Positions 14,638 to 23,738 of a DNA stretch of 64,000 nt are shown piece after piece. A program made the position numbers and the translations under genes. Within the stretch, counting starts at the first letter, position 1, and every line of letters starts with the position of its first letter. Below the pieces are notes generated by a model, which did no database searches, had not been told where the DNA came from, and saw only the letters and a list, made by a program, of their open reading frames with translations. The stretch comes from CAVHXA01 sp963639765 (lineage in GTDB: Bacteria; Bacillota; Clostridia; Oscillospirales; Oscillospiraceae), in NCBI GenBank assembly GCA_963639765.1, contig CAVHXA010000010.1, forward strand, positions 1 through 64,000, in the 5' to 3' direction.

Positions 14638-17433
14638 ATGGCACAGAAAAAAGCAGCCGAAACGGTTGCAAAAAAGAAAACACAGACTGCAAACGGAAAG
14701 GCCGGTACTGCAAACAGAAAGACCGGAGCGTCAAAGGCTGTGCCCGGGGAAAAGAAGCAGAGCACACGTCTGCCGGATGAGCCTGCCGCACAGGAGCAAA
14801 AACAATACACCGGCACCTATCGCCGTGAGATTGCCGCATTTGTCTTTCTGTTCCTGGCAATATTCAGTACCCTGGGGCTTTTCGGAGTCAAGGCACTGTT
14901 TATCGATCTGCTCTGTGCGTTGATTCAGGGCATGATCGGGTATGGCTTTTATATCATGATTCCGGCGTTTCTGCTCTGCACGGTTATACTGCTCCGAAGC
15001 CGTGGGCGTACCATAGGACAGAGGCTTGCCTGCTCGATGCTTACGCCTGTGGCATTTGGATCCCTGCTGCATCTGCTGATCTGCAAAGAGGACATTTCCT
15101 GGAGACTGGCTATGGTTTCCGATTTGTTCGTATCCGGAAAGGAGCTCCGCTCAGGTGGATTATTATCCGGGTTTTTTGCCATGCTTCTGAAGCTGATATT
15201 CAGCAGGGCCGGTGCTGTAATTCTTCTGATTATCGTATTTCTGCTTCTTGCGCTGGCCTCCTTCAGAATTACGGTTACAAGCATCGTCCGCGCTGTGCAG
15301 AATCGTCCGAGGCCGGCAGACAGACCGGGGCCGCAGGAGGATATTGATCCCGCAGCCGTAATTGTAAATCGTGTTGCGGAAAAGCATATCCGCACTGTTG
15401 AACAGAAACGCAGGGCCAGAATTGCGGACTTTGACCTTCCTGTTGACGACCCGCCGTCGACCGGGGGAAATGCCGGGCACGTCTCCGGGAATATCTCGAA
15501 AAACGATCTGCAGACCCACATTACACAGGCACTGCGGGAGCCGGAGCCCGTTCAGACCGTTATCCCGACACAAATGCCGGATTTCATGCAGACTGCAAAG
15601 ACATTGCAGCCGGACGCACCGGAAGAGACTGCTGCGTTTGTTTCGCCGATACGGCATTCCGATTTCGAGCAGCAGCGCACGGAGCCTGCCAACGGGAATT
15701 CCGGGTCCGACATTCCGGAGCAGATTTCCGCAGCCGACCTGTCCGAAGACTCTGCATACACGATGCCCGAGCCGACAGAAGAACCGGAGATCGTGCCGAC
15801 AGACGCAGATGCATCGCCGGATATCGGGGATTCCGGCGTTCCGCTGCAGGCGGCAGATCAACAGAAGGGCGAACCGGGCGGACCGAATGTTGTGCTGCAG
15901 GGGCAGGATATTACAGTGACAGACCGCCCATATCAGTATCCGCCCGTTACATTGCTGGGTGAGGTTCAGACCGGCGGGCCGGACGGAAGTGAAGAAATCC
16001 GAATCAATGCGGGGCGACTGTCCGATGCGCTGCAAAGCTTTGGAATCGACGCAAAAATTGCAAACGTTACAAGAGGGCCGGCAGTCACTCGATACGAGCT
16101 CGAGCTGGATCGAGGGGTGAAGCTTTCAAAGCTGACAAATCTGTCAGACGATATCGCGCTGTCTCTCGGAGCAAGCGGTGTGCGAATTTCCGCCATTCCG
16201 GACCGTATCAGTGTGGTCGGCGTAGAGGTCCCGAACAAGATCATCCGAACGGTTTATGCACGTGAGGTCATGGAATCGCCGGAGTTTCAGAAGCACAAGT
16301 CCAGGGTTGCCTTTGCACTCGGTGTTAACATCAGCGGTGAAAAAATTGTAGCGGATCTGGCAAAAATGCCGCATCTTCTTATTGCAGGCACCACAGGCTC
16401 CGGCAAATCCGTGTGCATTAACACAATGATTATCTCATTGCTCTACAGGGCGTCACCGGAAGAGGTCCGCCTGATCATGATAGATCCGAAAATGATTGAG
16501 CTCGGTGTATATAACGGAATACCGCATCTGTTGATTCCGGTTGTCACCGACCCCAAAAAGGCATCCGGGGCACTGCAGTGGGCTGTGACGGAGATGATGC
16601 GGCGATATCAGCTGCTTGCAGATGCAGGCGTACGAGATCTGGATGCATACAATCAGGTGATGGAGCGCAGCGGTCAGGAAAAGCTGCCGAAGATTGTAAT
16701 TGTTATCGATGAGCTGGCAGATTTAATGATTGTAGCCGCAAAAGAGGTAGAAGAATCCATTTGCCGGATTGCACAGCTTGCACGTGCTGCGGGAATGCAT
16801 CTTGTCGTTGCCACACAAAGGCCCTCTTCGGATGTCATTACAGGATTAATGAAGGCAAATGTACCCACACACATTGCCTTTGCGGTTTCCTCGCAGCTTG
16901 AGTCACGAATCATCCTGGATACGTCCGGCGCGGAAAAACTGGTCGGCAAGGGCGATATGCTCTATGCACCGCTCGGCGGAGGAAAGCCGCAGCGCATACA
17001 GGGCTGCTTTATCTCAAGCGAAGAGGTAGAGAGCATTGTGGAATACGTCAAATCCACCGGTACATCCGACTATTCAGAGGATATTATCTCCCAGATAGAA
17101 CAAAAGGCTGCCGAACAGACGGGCAAGGGAAATTCCGGCAGCTCCGCAGATCCGTCAGACTGTGCCGCATCCGACAGCGACGAACTGCTGCCTGCCGCAG
17201 TTGAGATAATCCTCGAGACCGGGCAGGCCTCGGTTTCCATGCTCCAGCGAAGACTGAAGCTCGGTTATGCCCGTGCGGCCCGTATTGTTGACGAAATGGA
17301 GGAGCGCGGCATTGTCGGTCCGTTTGAGGGCTCAAAGCCAAGACAGCTTCTGATTACAAAAGAACAATGGCAGCAGATGCAGGGAGGCTCTGTCGGAGCA
17401 TTTCTGCAGGCACAGGAATTAAACAGCGATTAA
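14638..17433 (+). CDS. ftsK: FtsK/SpoIIIE DNA translocase
   Basis: A 931-residue DNA translocase. Residues 1-60 are Lys/Thr/Ala-rich. At least four membrane spans lie between about 64 and 215. A long acidic Pro/Glu-rich linker runs to about 430. The motor follows with Walker A GTTGSGKS (about 584-591) and Walker B VIVIDELADLM (about 688-697), then a winged-helix gamma domain at about 852-912 (SVSMLQRRLKLGYARAARIVDEM) that reads KOPS-type sequences. It pumps chromosomal DNA through the septum at division or sporulation. The start at 14638 has GAGGTG upstream; an open frame from 14374 overlaps uppP and is rejected. Confidence 0.96.
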   Translation: MAQKKAAETVAKKKTQTANGKAGTANRKTGASKAVPGEKKQSTRLPDEPAAQEQKQYTGTYRREIAAFVFLFLAIFSTLGLFGVKALFIDLLCALIQGMIGYGFYIMIPAFLLCTVILLRSRGRTIGQRLACSMLTPVAFGSLLHLLICKEDISWRLAMVSDLFVSGKELRSGGLLSGFFAMLLKLIFSRAGAVILLIIVFLLLALASFRITVTSIVRAVQNRPRPADRPGPQEDIDPAAVIVNRVAEKHIRTVEQKRRARIADFDLPVDDPPSTGGNAGHVSGNISKNDLQTHITQALREPEPVQTVIPTQMPDFMQTAKTLQPDAPEETAAFVSPIRHSDFEQQRTEPANGNSGSDIPEQISAADLSEDSAYTMPEPTEEPEIVPTDADASPDIGDSGVPLQAADQQKGEPGGPNVVLQGQDITVTDRPYQYPPVTLLGEVQTGGPDGSEEIRINAGRLSDALQSFGIDAKIANVTRGPAVTRYELELDRGVKLSKLTNLSDDIALSLGASGVRISAIPDRISVVGVEVPNKIIRTVYAREVMESPEFQKHKSRVAFALGVNISGEKIVADLAKMPHLLIAGTTGSGKSVCINTMIISLLYRASPEEVRLIMIDPKMIELGVYNGIPHLLIPVVTDPKKASGALQWAVTEMMRRYQLLADAGVRDLDAYNQVMERSGQEKLPKIVIVIDELADLMIVAAKEVEESICRIAQLARAAGMHLVVATQRPSSDVITGLMKANVPTHIAFAVSSQLESRIILDTSGAEKLVGKGDMLYAPLGGGKPQRIQGCFISSEEVESIVEYVKSTGTSDYSEDIISQIEQKAAEQTGKGNSGSSADPSDCAASDSDELLPAAVEIILETGQASVSMLQRRLKLGYARAARIVDEMEERGIVGPFEGSKPRQLLITKEQWQQMQGGSVGAFLQAQELNSD

Positions 17434-17733
17434 CAACCTTATAAAACAACATCGGCCGGTTCGTGTTACATGGCACGGACCGGCAGAGAGTATTCAGAGG
17501 TGTCGGAAACGAAAGACGCCGCAGATAAGTAGCCGGCTCATCTGCGGTGCCTCCCGGAAATAAGAGGGAGAAATGAAAAAGCACAAAACGTGCGTATGGA
17601 TCGGATCCACAACCACGGTCCGATGCTTCGATGGTAACATACAGATGTTACCTTGCAAAGGCAGAATTTATGTAAATTCGTTGACATATTTATGAAGATT
17701 TGCCTGATCAGAAGGCAGAAGGAGACATGCAGA
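17434..17733 (+). other. Gene-free stretch with four consecutive hairpins
   Basis: Between ftsK and the peptidase lie four inverted repeats: CCGGTTCGTG/CACGGACCGG (17456-17483), CCGCAGAT/ATCTGCGG (17519-17547), ATCGGATCC/GGTCCGAT with one bulge (17600-17624) and GGTAACAT-ACAG-ATGTTACC (17633-17652). None has a T-run like a normal terminator. A 40-codon frame at 17573-17695 overlaps two of them but its ribosome binding site is badly spaced. It could be a structured leader or small RNA. Confidence 0.6.
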
Positions 17734-18846
17734 ATGGTTCAACCGGAACGGATCAGAAGGTTATTTTGCTCTTTGGCAGAAATTTCTTCACCATGCTTTC
17801 ATGAACGAGCTATGGCAGACCGCCTGGCGGCTGAATTGACAGACCTGGGGCTGGAGGTAAACGAGGATAACGCACCGGCACATATGGGAAGGGGAACGGC
17901 AGGCAATTTACATGCGTGGTGGCCCGGACAGCACGGTCAGCCTCTGCTGTTCTGTGCGCATATGGATACTGTGGGACCATGCACCAACAAAAAGATTCTT
18001 TGCAGGCAGGATGGCCGCATCGAAACCGACGGTACGTCCACGCTTGGTGCCGATGATTTGGCCGGTGTTGTTTCGATACTTGAGGCAATTCGATCCATAC
18101 GTGAGGATGCCGCAGAGCATCATCCGGTTGAGGTGCTGTTTACCGTAGGAGAAGAGCATTTTCTGAGCGGCTCAACAGCTTTGGATCCGTCCTCTCTTGT
18201 GGCCGGAGAGGGATATGTTCTTGATGTGGACGGGCCGATAGGCACGGCTGTTCTGGCGGCACCGACCGGCTTTCGAATTCTTGCAGAGGTGCATGGCCGT
18301 TCGGCGCATGCGGGGCTTTCGCCGGAAACCGGCGTGAACGCAATTTCTGCTGCAGCACAGGCAATCGCGCGTATTCCATGGGGACGTCTGGACGAGGAAA
18401 CAACAGCCAATGTCGGTATCATTCACGGCGGCAGCGCGGGAAATATCGTTCCCGAGCACTGTACCGTTGAAATGGAAACACGCTCTCTCAGCAACGAAAA
18501 AGCACTTGCGCAGGTCCGACGTATTCGTACTGCGTTTGAAGACGCGGCAAGGGCCTTTCAGGCAGAGGCAGAGGTGACGGAAACCCGGCAGCTGTCGGCC
18601 TATCATGTTTCCCGGCAGACATCGGTTGTGCAAAGGTTTGCTGCAGCCTGTGCCAACCACAACATAAGGCCAAACTATCTGGCATCCTGCGGCGGCAGTG
18701 ATAATACGGTTCTGAGTCAGCACGGACTGCAGTGTATTGTTATTGCTCCGGGAATGCATGAGATTCATTCCGTTAATGAGTGGACAACCCTGCAGGAGCT
18801 GACAACAATGTCCCGGATAACGCAGGATCTGATGTGCCTTGACTGA
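17734..18846 (+). CDS. M20-family tripeptidase (PepT-like)
   Basis: A 370-residue zinc-dependent M20 peptidase, closest in motif layout to PepT, which removes N-terminal residues from tripeptides in the cytoplasm. Metal and catalytic residues are visible in FCAHMDTVGP (His, Asp), GADDLAGVV (Asp), VGEEHFLSG (Glu-Glu), LDVDGP (Asp) and HEIHSVNEW (His). The dimerisation lid carries GRSAHAGLSPETGVNAI. ATG 17734 is preceded by AAGGAGA at 9 bases. The frame is open back to 17653 with no usable site. It is a single gene behind a structured 300-base intergenic region. Confidence 0.9.
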   Translation: MVQPERIRRLFCSLAEISSPCFHERAMADRLAAELTDLGLEVNEDNAPAHMGRGTAGNLHAWWPGQHGQPLLFCAHMDTVGPCTNKKILCRQDGRIETDGTSTLGADDLAGVVSILEAIRSIREDAAEHHPVEVLFTVGEEHFLSGSTALDPSSLVAGEGYVLDVDGPIGTAVLAAPTGFRILAEVHGRSAHAGLSPETGVNAISAAAQAIARIPWGRLDEETTANVGIIHGGSAGNIVPEHCTVEMETRSLSNEKALAQVRRIRTAFEDAARAFQAEAEVTETRQLSAYHVSRQTSVVQRFAAACANHNIRPNYLASCGGSDNTVLSQHGLQCIVIAPGMHEIHSVNEWTTLQELTTMSRITQDLMCLD

Positions 18847-18907
18847 TCACGGAAAAACGGTGAGGCCGACAAATTACATGCGGATCCTCTGCAGCTGCCG
18901 GAGCCTG

Positions 18908-19921
18908 CTATACAGCCTTCGAGGTCAGCTTTTGCATGTTGCTCTGCATGGTTTCAAACGAAGGGTGCACATAGGTATTTAGCGTTGTGGAAACGCTTGC
19001 ATGGCCCAGGATCATGCTCAACGCCTTGGTATCAAAGCCCAGAACTACGCATCGCGTGGCAAAGGTGTGCCGCAGAACGTGAAAATTTACCTGTGCTATA
19101 TTCGCGGAGTCAAGCACGGCATGAAAGTATTTCTGCATGCTTCGGGGCTCCATACACCGGGAGGATCCGGTCAGGACAAAGCAATCGGGGTCTCCCGGAC
19201 AGGATTCTAACAATTTGCAAAGAAAGACTGGCAGCGGGATGCACCGGTAAGAGCCTGCACTTTTTGGACTGATAAAAATCAGGGCGGTTTTTTTCTCGCC
19301 GCCCTCCACACTGACCCGCTGCACAGTCTCAAAAACAGTAAGGGTCTGCCTTTGCAGATCAATCCCGGACCATTTCAGGGCGCATAATTCGCCGATACGA
19401 AGCCCGGTATACATGCAGATCAGAATACCAAGATTCGCTGTGCACGGATGCCTGAGAAGATAGTCTTCCAGCCTGGTGAATTCCTCTTCGGTCAGGACAG
19501 TCAGATTTTTGGATAATTTTCGCGGTGCGGTCAGCTGAATGGGCGGCCCGGTATAATAACCGTCCTGCTCTGCCATATTGAGAATGCTTCTTAATACCGT
19601 ACAGATATTCTGCAGTACCGATGCCGACAGCCGCCTTGTACCGGAAGTGTTGGACGATTCAAGGGTATGAAGCAGGCTTTTTATAACATCTGCGTTCAGC
19701 TGATCTACGGGAATCTGTCCCAATGTCGGTATGATATGCAGCTTCAGCAGAGAACGGTAGCCTGCAAGGGTACCCGGCTTTACATTCCAACGGATTTGCG
19801 CAAGCCATTGTTCACAATAATCGGAAAACAGCGGGGCCGACGGCGCCTGCTTCTCCGGCAGGCTGCGGACAAATCCGAGCCTTCCCAGGAAACGGGTCAG
19901 CATGGAGGAGAACAATTGCAT
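18908..19921 (-). CDS. Tyrosine-type site-specific recombinase/integrase
   Basis: A 337-residue recombinase with an N-terminal SAM-like DNA-binding domain (about 30-100) and a C-terminal catalytic domain. The active-site set is complete: R175 (GLRIGEL), H281 and R284 (HVLRHTF), H307 (LGHAS), and Y317 (NTYVH). ATG 19921 lies one base after the stop of the upstream symporter, whose last codons contain the CGGAG ribosome binding site, so translation looks coupled. Domain form resembles integrases of phages and conjugative elements, yet no other phage, transfer or attachment sequences are visible nearby. It could be a relic of an element or a domesticated recombinase. Confidence 0.88.
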   Translation of the reverse strand: MQLFSSMLTRFLGRLGFVRSLPEKQAPSAPLFSDYCEQWLAQIRWNVKPGTLAGYRSLLKLHIIPTLGQIPVDQLNADVIKSLLHTLESSNTSGTRRLSASVLQNICTVLRSILNMAEQDGYYTGPPIQLTAPRKLSKNLTVLTEEEFTRLEDYLLRHPCTANLGILICMYTGLRIGELCALKWSGIDLQRQTLTVFETVQRVSVEGGEKKTALIFISPKSAGSYRCIPLPVFLCKLLESCPGDPDCFVLTGSSRCMEPRSMQKYFHAVLDSANIAQVNFHVLRHTFATRCVVLGFDTKALSMILGHASVSTTLNTYVHPSFETMQSNMQKLTSKAV

Positions 19922-19922
19922 T

Positions 19923-21407
19923 TCAGAAACTCCGTAAATCAAGCTTTGTTTTTTTCTTTTGAGCCATTTCCATGGCAGATGGCCTGTAAATCAGGCTGAA
20001 CAGAAGCGTTGTCACTACGGCGGCAGCCAGGGAGACATAGGTTTCCGTGATCCAGGGAGCAATGGGGTAGCTGCCGAAAATCAGCTTGGCGGCCACCCAT
20101 CCCGTTGCCGCGACACCCGTACAGATCATACTCCGGCAGGCTGCCTTTTCTGAGACGAAGTTCGTATAAATGCCAAAAAGTACGATAATAAAAAGTGCGC
20201 CTCGCAGGGAGTATGCTGCATATACCAAATCCAGAACGGTGCCGGCATTTACCAGAAGAATGGCCGCAATACAGCAGATTACACCGGACAGTGCCGTGGC
20301 CAGACGGCCTGCCAGCAGCATTTTCCGTTCTGAGGGATTTTCAGAAATCTGCGGATACAGGTCCCTGACGAACATTGTTCCGGAAGAGAGAATGATCGGT
20401 GAAACGGTAGAAAGAACAGCGGCAAGCAGCGAAGCCAGAATCAGACCTCCGGCCCATCCGGGCAGATTCATCATCAGGGTAAACAATGCGGACTTTGCGT
20501 CGCAGACGTTGACTCCGTCCGTATTGAGAAGAAGCCCCCGAAGGGACAGAACCTTTGCACACATGCCGAGAAGAGCCGTAATGAAACCAAACGGAGCAAC
20601 CACAAAAGCGGTAATCACACATGCGCGTTTTGCCGTTGGCACATCCTTTGCGGCCAGAATCGGCTGGATCCCGGCCTGTGCCGTACAGGCACCCAGAACA
20701 GAAGCGATAATCCAGGAAAGGACCTTTGGCAATCCGATGGAGAACATATTGAAATAGCTTTTTCCGGGTTCGACGGCCTCTGCCTCTGCAATTCCCCGAA
20801 CAAAGGACTGCCAGCCGCCAAGATGATGCAGAGACAGGATCAGAGCCAGAACAATACCGCCATACATGACAAGCAGATGCATGATATTTGTGCTGGCTAC
20901 GGCATTCATGCCGCCGGCCAGGGTATAGATAATAAAAATGCAGGCAAATACAATACAGGTCGTGTTAAAGTCAAGGCCAAGCAGACTTTCGCCCAGCTTT
21001 CCGGCTGCAATCATTTGCGACAGACCTACGGCCAGCATCACGAAAATCAGCAGTATGGAGGAAACCGTGCGTGCGCGCTGTCCGAAAAAGCGCTGAATAA
21101 TTCCCGGAACCGTAACCGTATCCATGCTGCGGTACAGACGCGCGAAAAAAAGTGCCAGAAACATGGTGCCGACACCGTTTGCAATCGTATACCAGGCGCC
21201 GGACAGTCCGTAGGAAAAGCCATATTCGGAAACTCCGGTGGTTGCGGTTCCGCCAAGCCATTCACCGGCTGATGCACAGACAATAGACAGCCCCGACAAT
21301 CCCACGCCGACAAAAGCATGTGAGGTTTGAGATTTTTTCGCTGATATGAGGCCGATGGCTACAGTAGCGGCAAAATAGAGCAGGATGATAAGAAGCTGTA
21401 TTGACAA
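19923..21407 (-). CDS. Sodium:solute symporter (SSS family)
   Basis: A 494-residue membrane protein with about 13 hydrophobic spans and SSS-family motifs such as GLSIVCASAGEWLGGTATTG near residue 40, YTLAGGMNAVASTN in the middle and SPIILSSGTMFVRDLYP. Members import sugars, amino acids, organic acids or vitamins with Na+; the substrate is not predictable. TTG at 21407 is chosen as the start because GGGGAGG sits 9 bases upstream and the first span begins immediately after. The longer frame to 21542 adds an unlikely basic extension. It is translationally coupled to the downstream integrase. Confidence 0.88.
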   Translation of the reverse strand: MSIQLLIILLYFAATVAIGLISAKKSQTSHAFVGVGLSGLSIVCASAGEWLGGTATTGVSEYGFSYGLSGAWYTIANGVGTMFLALFFARLYRSMDTVTVPGIIQRFFGQRARTVSSILLIFVMLAVGLSQMIAAGKLGESLLGLDFNTTCIVFACIFIIYTLAGGMNAVASTNIMHLLVMYGGIVLALILSLHHLGGWQSFVRGIAEAEAVEPGKSYFNMFSIGLPKVLSWIIASVLGACTAQAGIQPILAAKDVPTAKRACVITAFVVAPFGFITALLGMCAKVLSLRGLLLNTDGVNVCDAKSALFTLMMNLPGWAGGLILASLLAAVLSTVSPIILSSGTMFVRDLYPQISENPSERKMLLAGRLATALSGVICCIAAILLVNAGTVLDLVYAAYSLRGALFIIVLFGIYTNFVSEKAACRSMICTGVAATGWVAAKLIFGSYPIAPWITETYVSLAAAVVTTLLFSLIYRPSAMEMAQKKKTKLDLRSF

Positions 21408-21583
21408 CGAAAATACCTCCCCTAAAACGAAACAAATTGCGGCAATACGAGTCTGCAGGCGGACGGACCGGCGCAGCCGATTCTGTTGATCGCAAAGCGG
21501 GTCTGCGCTCTGTTCTGAGCTTGGAAACAACTGCAATTTCACGCGACATCCTGTCTGTGTGCCGCAAAAGGCACCATGGCGGC

Positions 21584-22459
21584 TTAGCTTCGAAAAATCC
21601 TTTTTTTTGCCGGAAGCTCTGCAAGAAGTATTGCGGCAATCATCAGTCCGCAGCCGATGAGCTCACGTTCGGAAAGATGTTCGTTTAATAAAAGTGCTCC
21701 GAAAAAGGCGGAAAACAGGGCTTCCAGACTCATCAGCAGGGATACCAGTGTTGGATTGCCTTCTTTCTGGGCCAGGATCTGCAGAGTATACCCGAGGCAG
21801 CTTGAAATGACGCCGACATATAATAGAGCCCACATGCAATTTGCAATATCGGAGACGGCGGTTGTCTCGAAGACAAGCATGCATACGGCAGACAGAAGGG
21901 ACATGACAAAAAACTGACCGCAGGAAAGAACCAGCCCGTCTGTCTGTTTCGCAAAATGGTCTACCGCAAGAATCTGCACCGCAAAAAAAACAGCGCACAG
22001 CAGAAGATATATATCAGACGACGTAATGGAAAAGCTCTGACTGATGCACAGGAAATACATTCCGACTATGGCAACAGCGATAGCCAGCCAGAGCCTGCCC
22101 GTTATTTTTTTCCCCATAAATACCCCGGCAAGAGGGACCAGTACGATATACAGCGCAGTGATAAACCCGGCCTTGCCCGCAGAGGCTCCGCCGCTGATAC
22201 CGAACTGCTGAACATTTGCGGCCGCAAATAATGCGGTTCCGCAGCATATACTGCCTATGATCAGATCACGCCATTTCAGGTGAAGCCTGCGCCTGCGAAG
22301 CAGACAGACTGTCAGCAGAACCAGAAATGCGATGACACTTCTCAGAGCATTTATGGAAAACGGATGCAGATATTTTGCGCAAACGCTTTGGGCGGAAAAT
22401 GCCGCACCCCAGATCATGGCAGCCAGGGTGGGGTAAAGGGTCTGACGAAATTTTTTCAT
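21584..22459 (-). CDS. EamA/DMT-family transporter
   Basis: A 291-residue drug/metabolite transporter with ten hydrophobic spans arranged as two EamA repeats, the second beginning around LLLCAVFFAVQILAVDHFAKQ. Such proteins usually export amino acids or other metabolites or import nucleotides; the substrate is not readable. Start ATG 22459 follows AAAGG at 8 bases. A promoter is at 22511-22539. It is separated from the symporter gene by 176 bases, so it may or may not be in the same transcript. Confidence 0.87.
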   Translation of the reverse strand: MKKFRQTLYPTLAAMIWGAAFSAQSVCAKYLHPFSINALRSVIAFLVLLTVCLLRRRRLHLKWRDLIIGSICCGTALFAAANVQQFGISGGASAGKAGFITALYIVLVPLAGVFMGKKITGRLWLAIAVAIVGMYFLCISQSFSITSSDIYLLLCAVFFAVQILAVDHFAKQTDGLVLSCGQFFVMSLLSAVCMLVFETTAVSDIANCMWALLYVGVISSCLGYTLQILAQKEGNPTLVSLLMSLEALFSAFFGALLLNEHLSERELIGCGLMIAAILLAELPAKKRIFRS

Positions 22460-22925
22460 GTATTGTGCCTTTCCCGGGTTGAATAGTTGATATGACAACC
22501 GTATAAAACAAGTATATGCAATCGTTTTTTACAAATCAAGAGGCAGGTCCTGCCCGGATAAACAAACACGCACTTTCTCACGGCGCATTTTGCCCTTTGC
22601 TTTGGGGTGGGATGCGCCTTTTGCCTTGCGTTTTGCGGCAGCAGAACGGTCCCGGGCAGGCTGACCATGCTCGCAGCCGGGCAGCAGCGGCTGTCTGCTG
22701 CATGAGCGGTACAGCCGTCCGACGCCGTCAAGGTGTCGGCTTACGCCTCACAGTGCAGCTTTGTCATCAGGAGACCAATGCGCCCCTCTGCACACCGTGC
22801 CTGAAGAAATTACACACAATTATGGACTTGACCTGACAAATTCGGCGTTTGCGGAAAAAGTTCAATGTAGCAATGGCAATTTCGTTCTGATAAGCTTAAA
22901 AAAGAATAATTACAAGGAGGACCTT
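22460..22925. other. 466-base gene-free region with hairpins
   Basis: Lies between divergent genes. Contains the DMT promoter, a GGCAGG-T-CCTGCC palindrome (22542-22554) and stems CCCGG/CCGGG (22651-22681), GCAGCAG/CTGCTGC (22681-22701) and CCGACGCC/GGTGTCGG (22719-22739). No convincing reading frame: the plus-strand frame at 22516-22836 has no ribosome binding site and an unconvincing protein. No convincing promoter for the downstream cluster was found. Confidence 0.5.
22511..22539 (-). promoter_or_regulatory. Promoter of the DMT transporter gene
   Basis: Minus-strand TTGATT and TATACT with a 17-base spacer. Confidence 0.6.
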
Positions 22926-23705
22926 ATGGAACAATCATTGGAACTTCAAGTCCGGCGCCTCTTGGGTATCAATGCCGTACAGAACATCATGTCGAAATTT
23001 CAATACTACTACTCCGTAAGCGATTTTGACAAAATCAAGGAGATGTTCTATCCGGGCGAAGGAACTACATGCGAAACCCCCTCCGGTCATTTTATCGGGA
23101 TTGACAGTATTCGGGAACGGGCCTTTGGCGGAATGCCGGGAATGCCTCCCATGGGAAAAGGCGGCCCGGGCGGCCCGCCGGGAGGAATGCCTCCCATGGG
23201 CGACGGAAAGGCACCGGCCGGCAATCAGCCCCCTCTGAACGCAGACGGAAAGCCGATCATGAATATGGGCGGAGGCCGTATGGAAATTCATACGCTCTGC
23301 ACTCCTGTAATCGAGGTTGCCGGTGACGCAAAAACGGCAAAGGGGCTGTGGTGGTCGCCGGGCTGCGAAACCGGCGGCAATGTCGGGGACCTTGCCGCAT
23401 CCTGGTCGTGGGAAAAGTTTTCCGCAGACTTCATCTGCGAAGACGGAAAATGGTATATCTGGCACTTCCTGCAGATTGATATATTCTGCTCCTTCTTCTA
23501 CAAGTCCTGGACCGACGACTTCTTTACACACGCAATCCGCGATGTTCCGGAATCCGCCAAGACGGTAGACGAAATCTGGGATTTTGTCGAAAGCAAGAAC
23601 AATTCAGACGCACCCTTTACCAGAACATATTTCTATGACCAGAACACCAAGCCCTGGCTGGATGTTGTTCCGCCCGAGCCGTATGACACGTGGGAATCAA
23701 AATAA
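22926..23705 (+). CDS. NTF2/SnoaL-like protein with Gly-Pro-Met insert
   Basis: A 259-residue soluble protein. Residues 1-67 and about 106-200 together look like one NTF2-like (SnoaL-type) cone: an N-terminal helix pair (INAVQNIMSKFQYYYSV) followed by curved beta strands (WEKFSADFICEDGKWYIWHFLQIDIFCSFF). A Gly/Pro/Met-rich insert (about 68-105; GGMPGMPPMGKGGPGG-type) interrupts the fold at a loop. A 50-residue tail follows. There is no signal peptide. A perfect AAGGAGG site precedes ATG 22926. First gene of a four-gene plus-strand run. SnoaL-like proteins are small-molecule isomerases, dehydratases or binding proteins; the substrate is unknown. Confidence 0.82.
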   Translation: MEQSLELQVRRLLGINAVQNIMSKFQYYYSVSDFDKIKEMFYPGEGTTCETPSGHFIGIDSIRERAFGGMPGMPPMGKGGPGGPPGGMPPMGDGKAPAGNQPPLNADGKPIMNMGGGRMEIHTLCTPVIEVAGDAKTAKGLWWSPGCETGGNVGDLAASWSWEKFSADFICEDGKWYIWHFLQIDIFCSFFYKSWTDDFFTHAIRDVPESAKTVDEIWDFVESKNNSDAPFTRTYFYDQNTKPWLDVVPPEPYDTWESK

Positions 23706-23738
23706 GCCTGCAAATACATTGTAACAGGAGGACTGAAA

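Noticed and set aside
17573..17695. 40-codon reading frame upstream of the peptidase
   Set aside because: The AGGGAG stretch is only two bases from the ATG and the frame runs through two inverted repeats; more likely non-coding.
22516..22836. 106-codon plus-strand reading frame
   Set aside because: No ribosome binding site, no recognisable domain, and it overlaps hairpins and the minus-strand promoter of the DMT gene.
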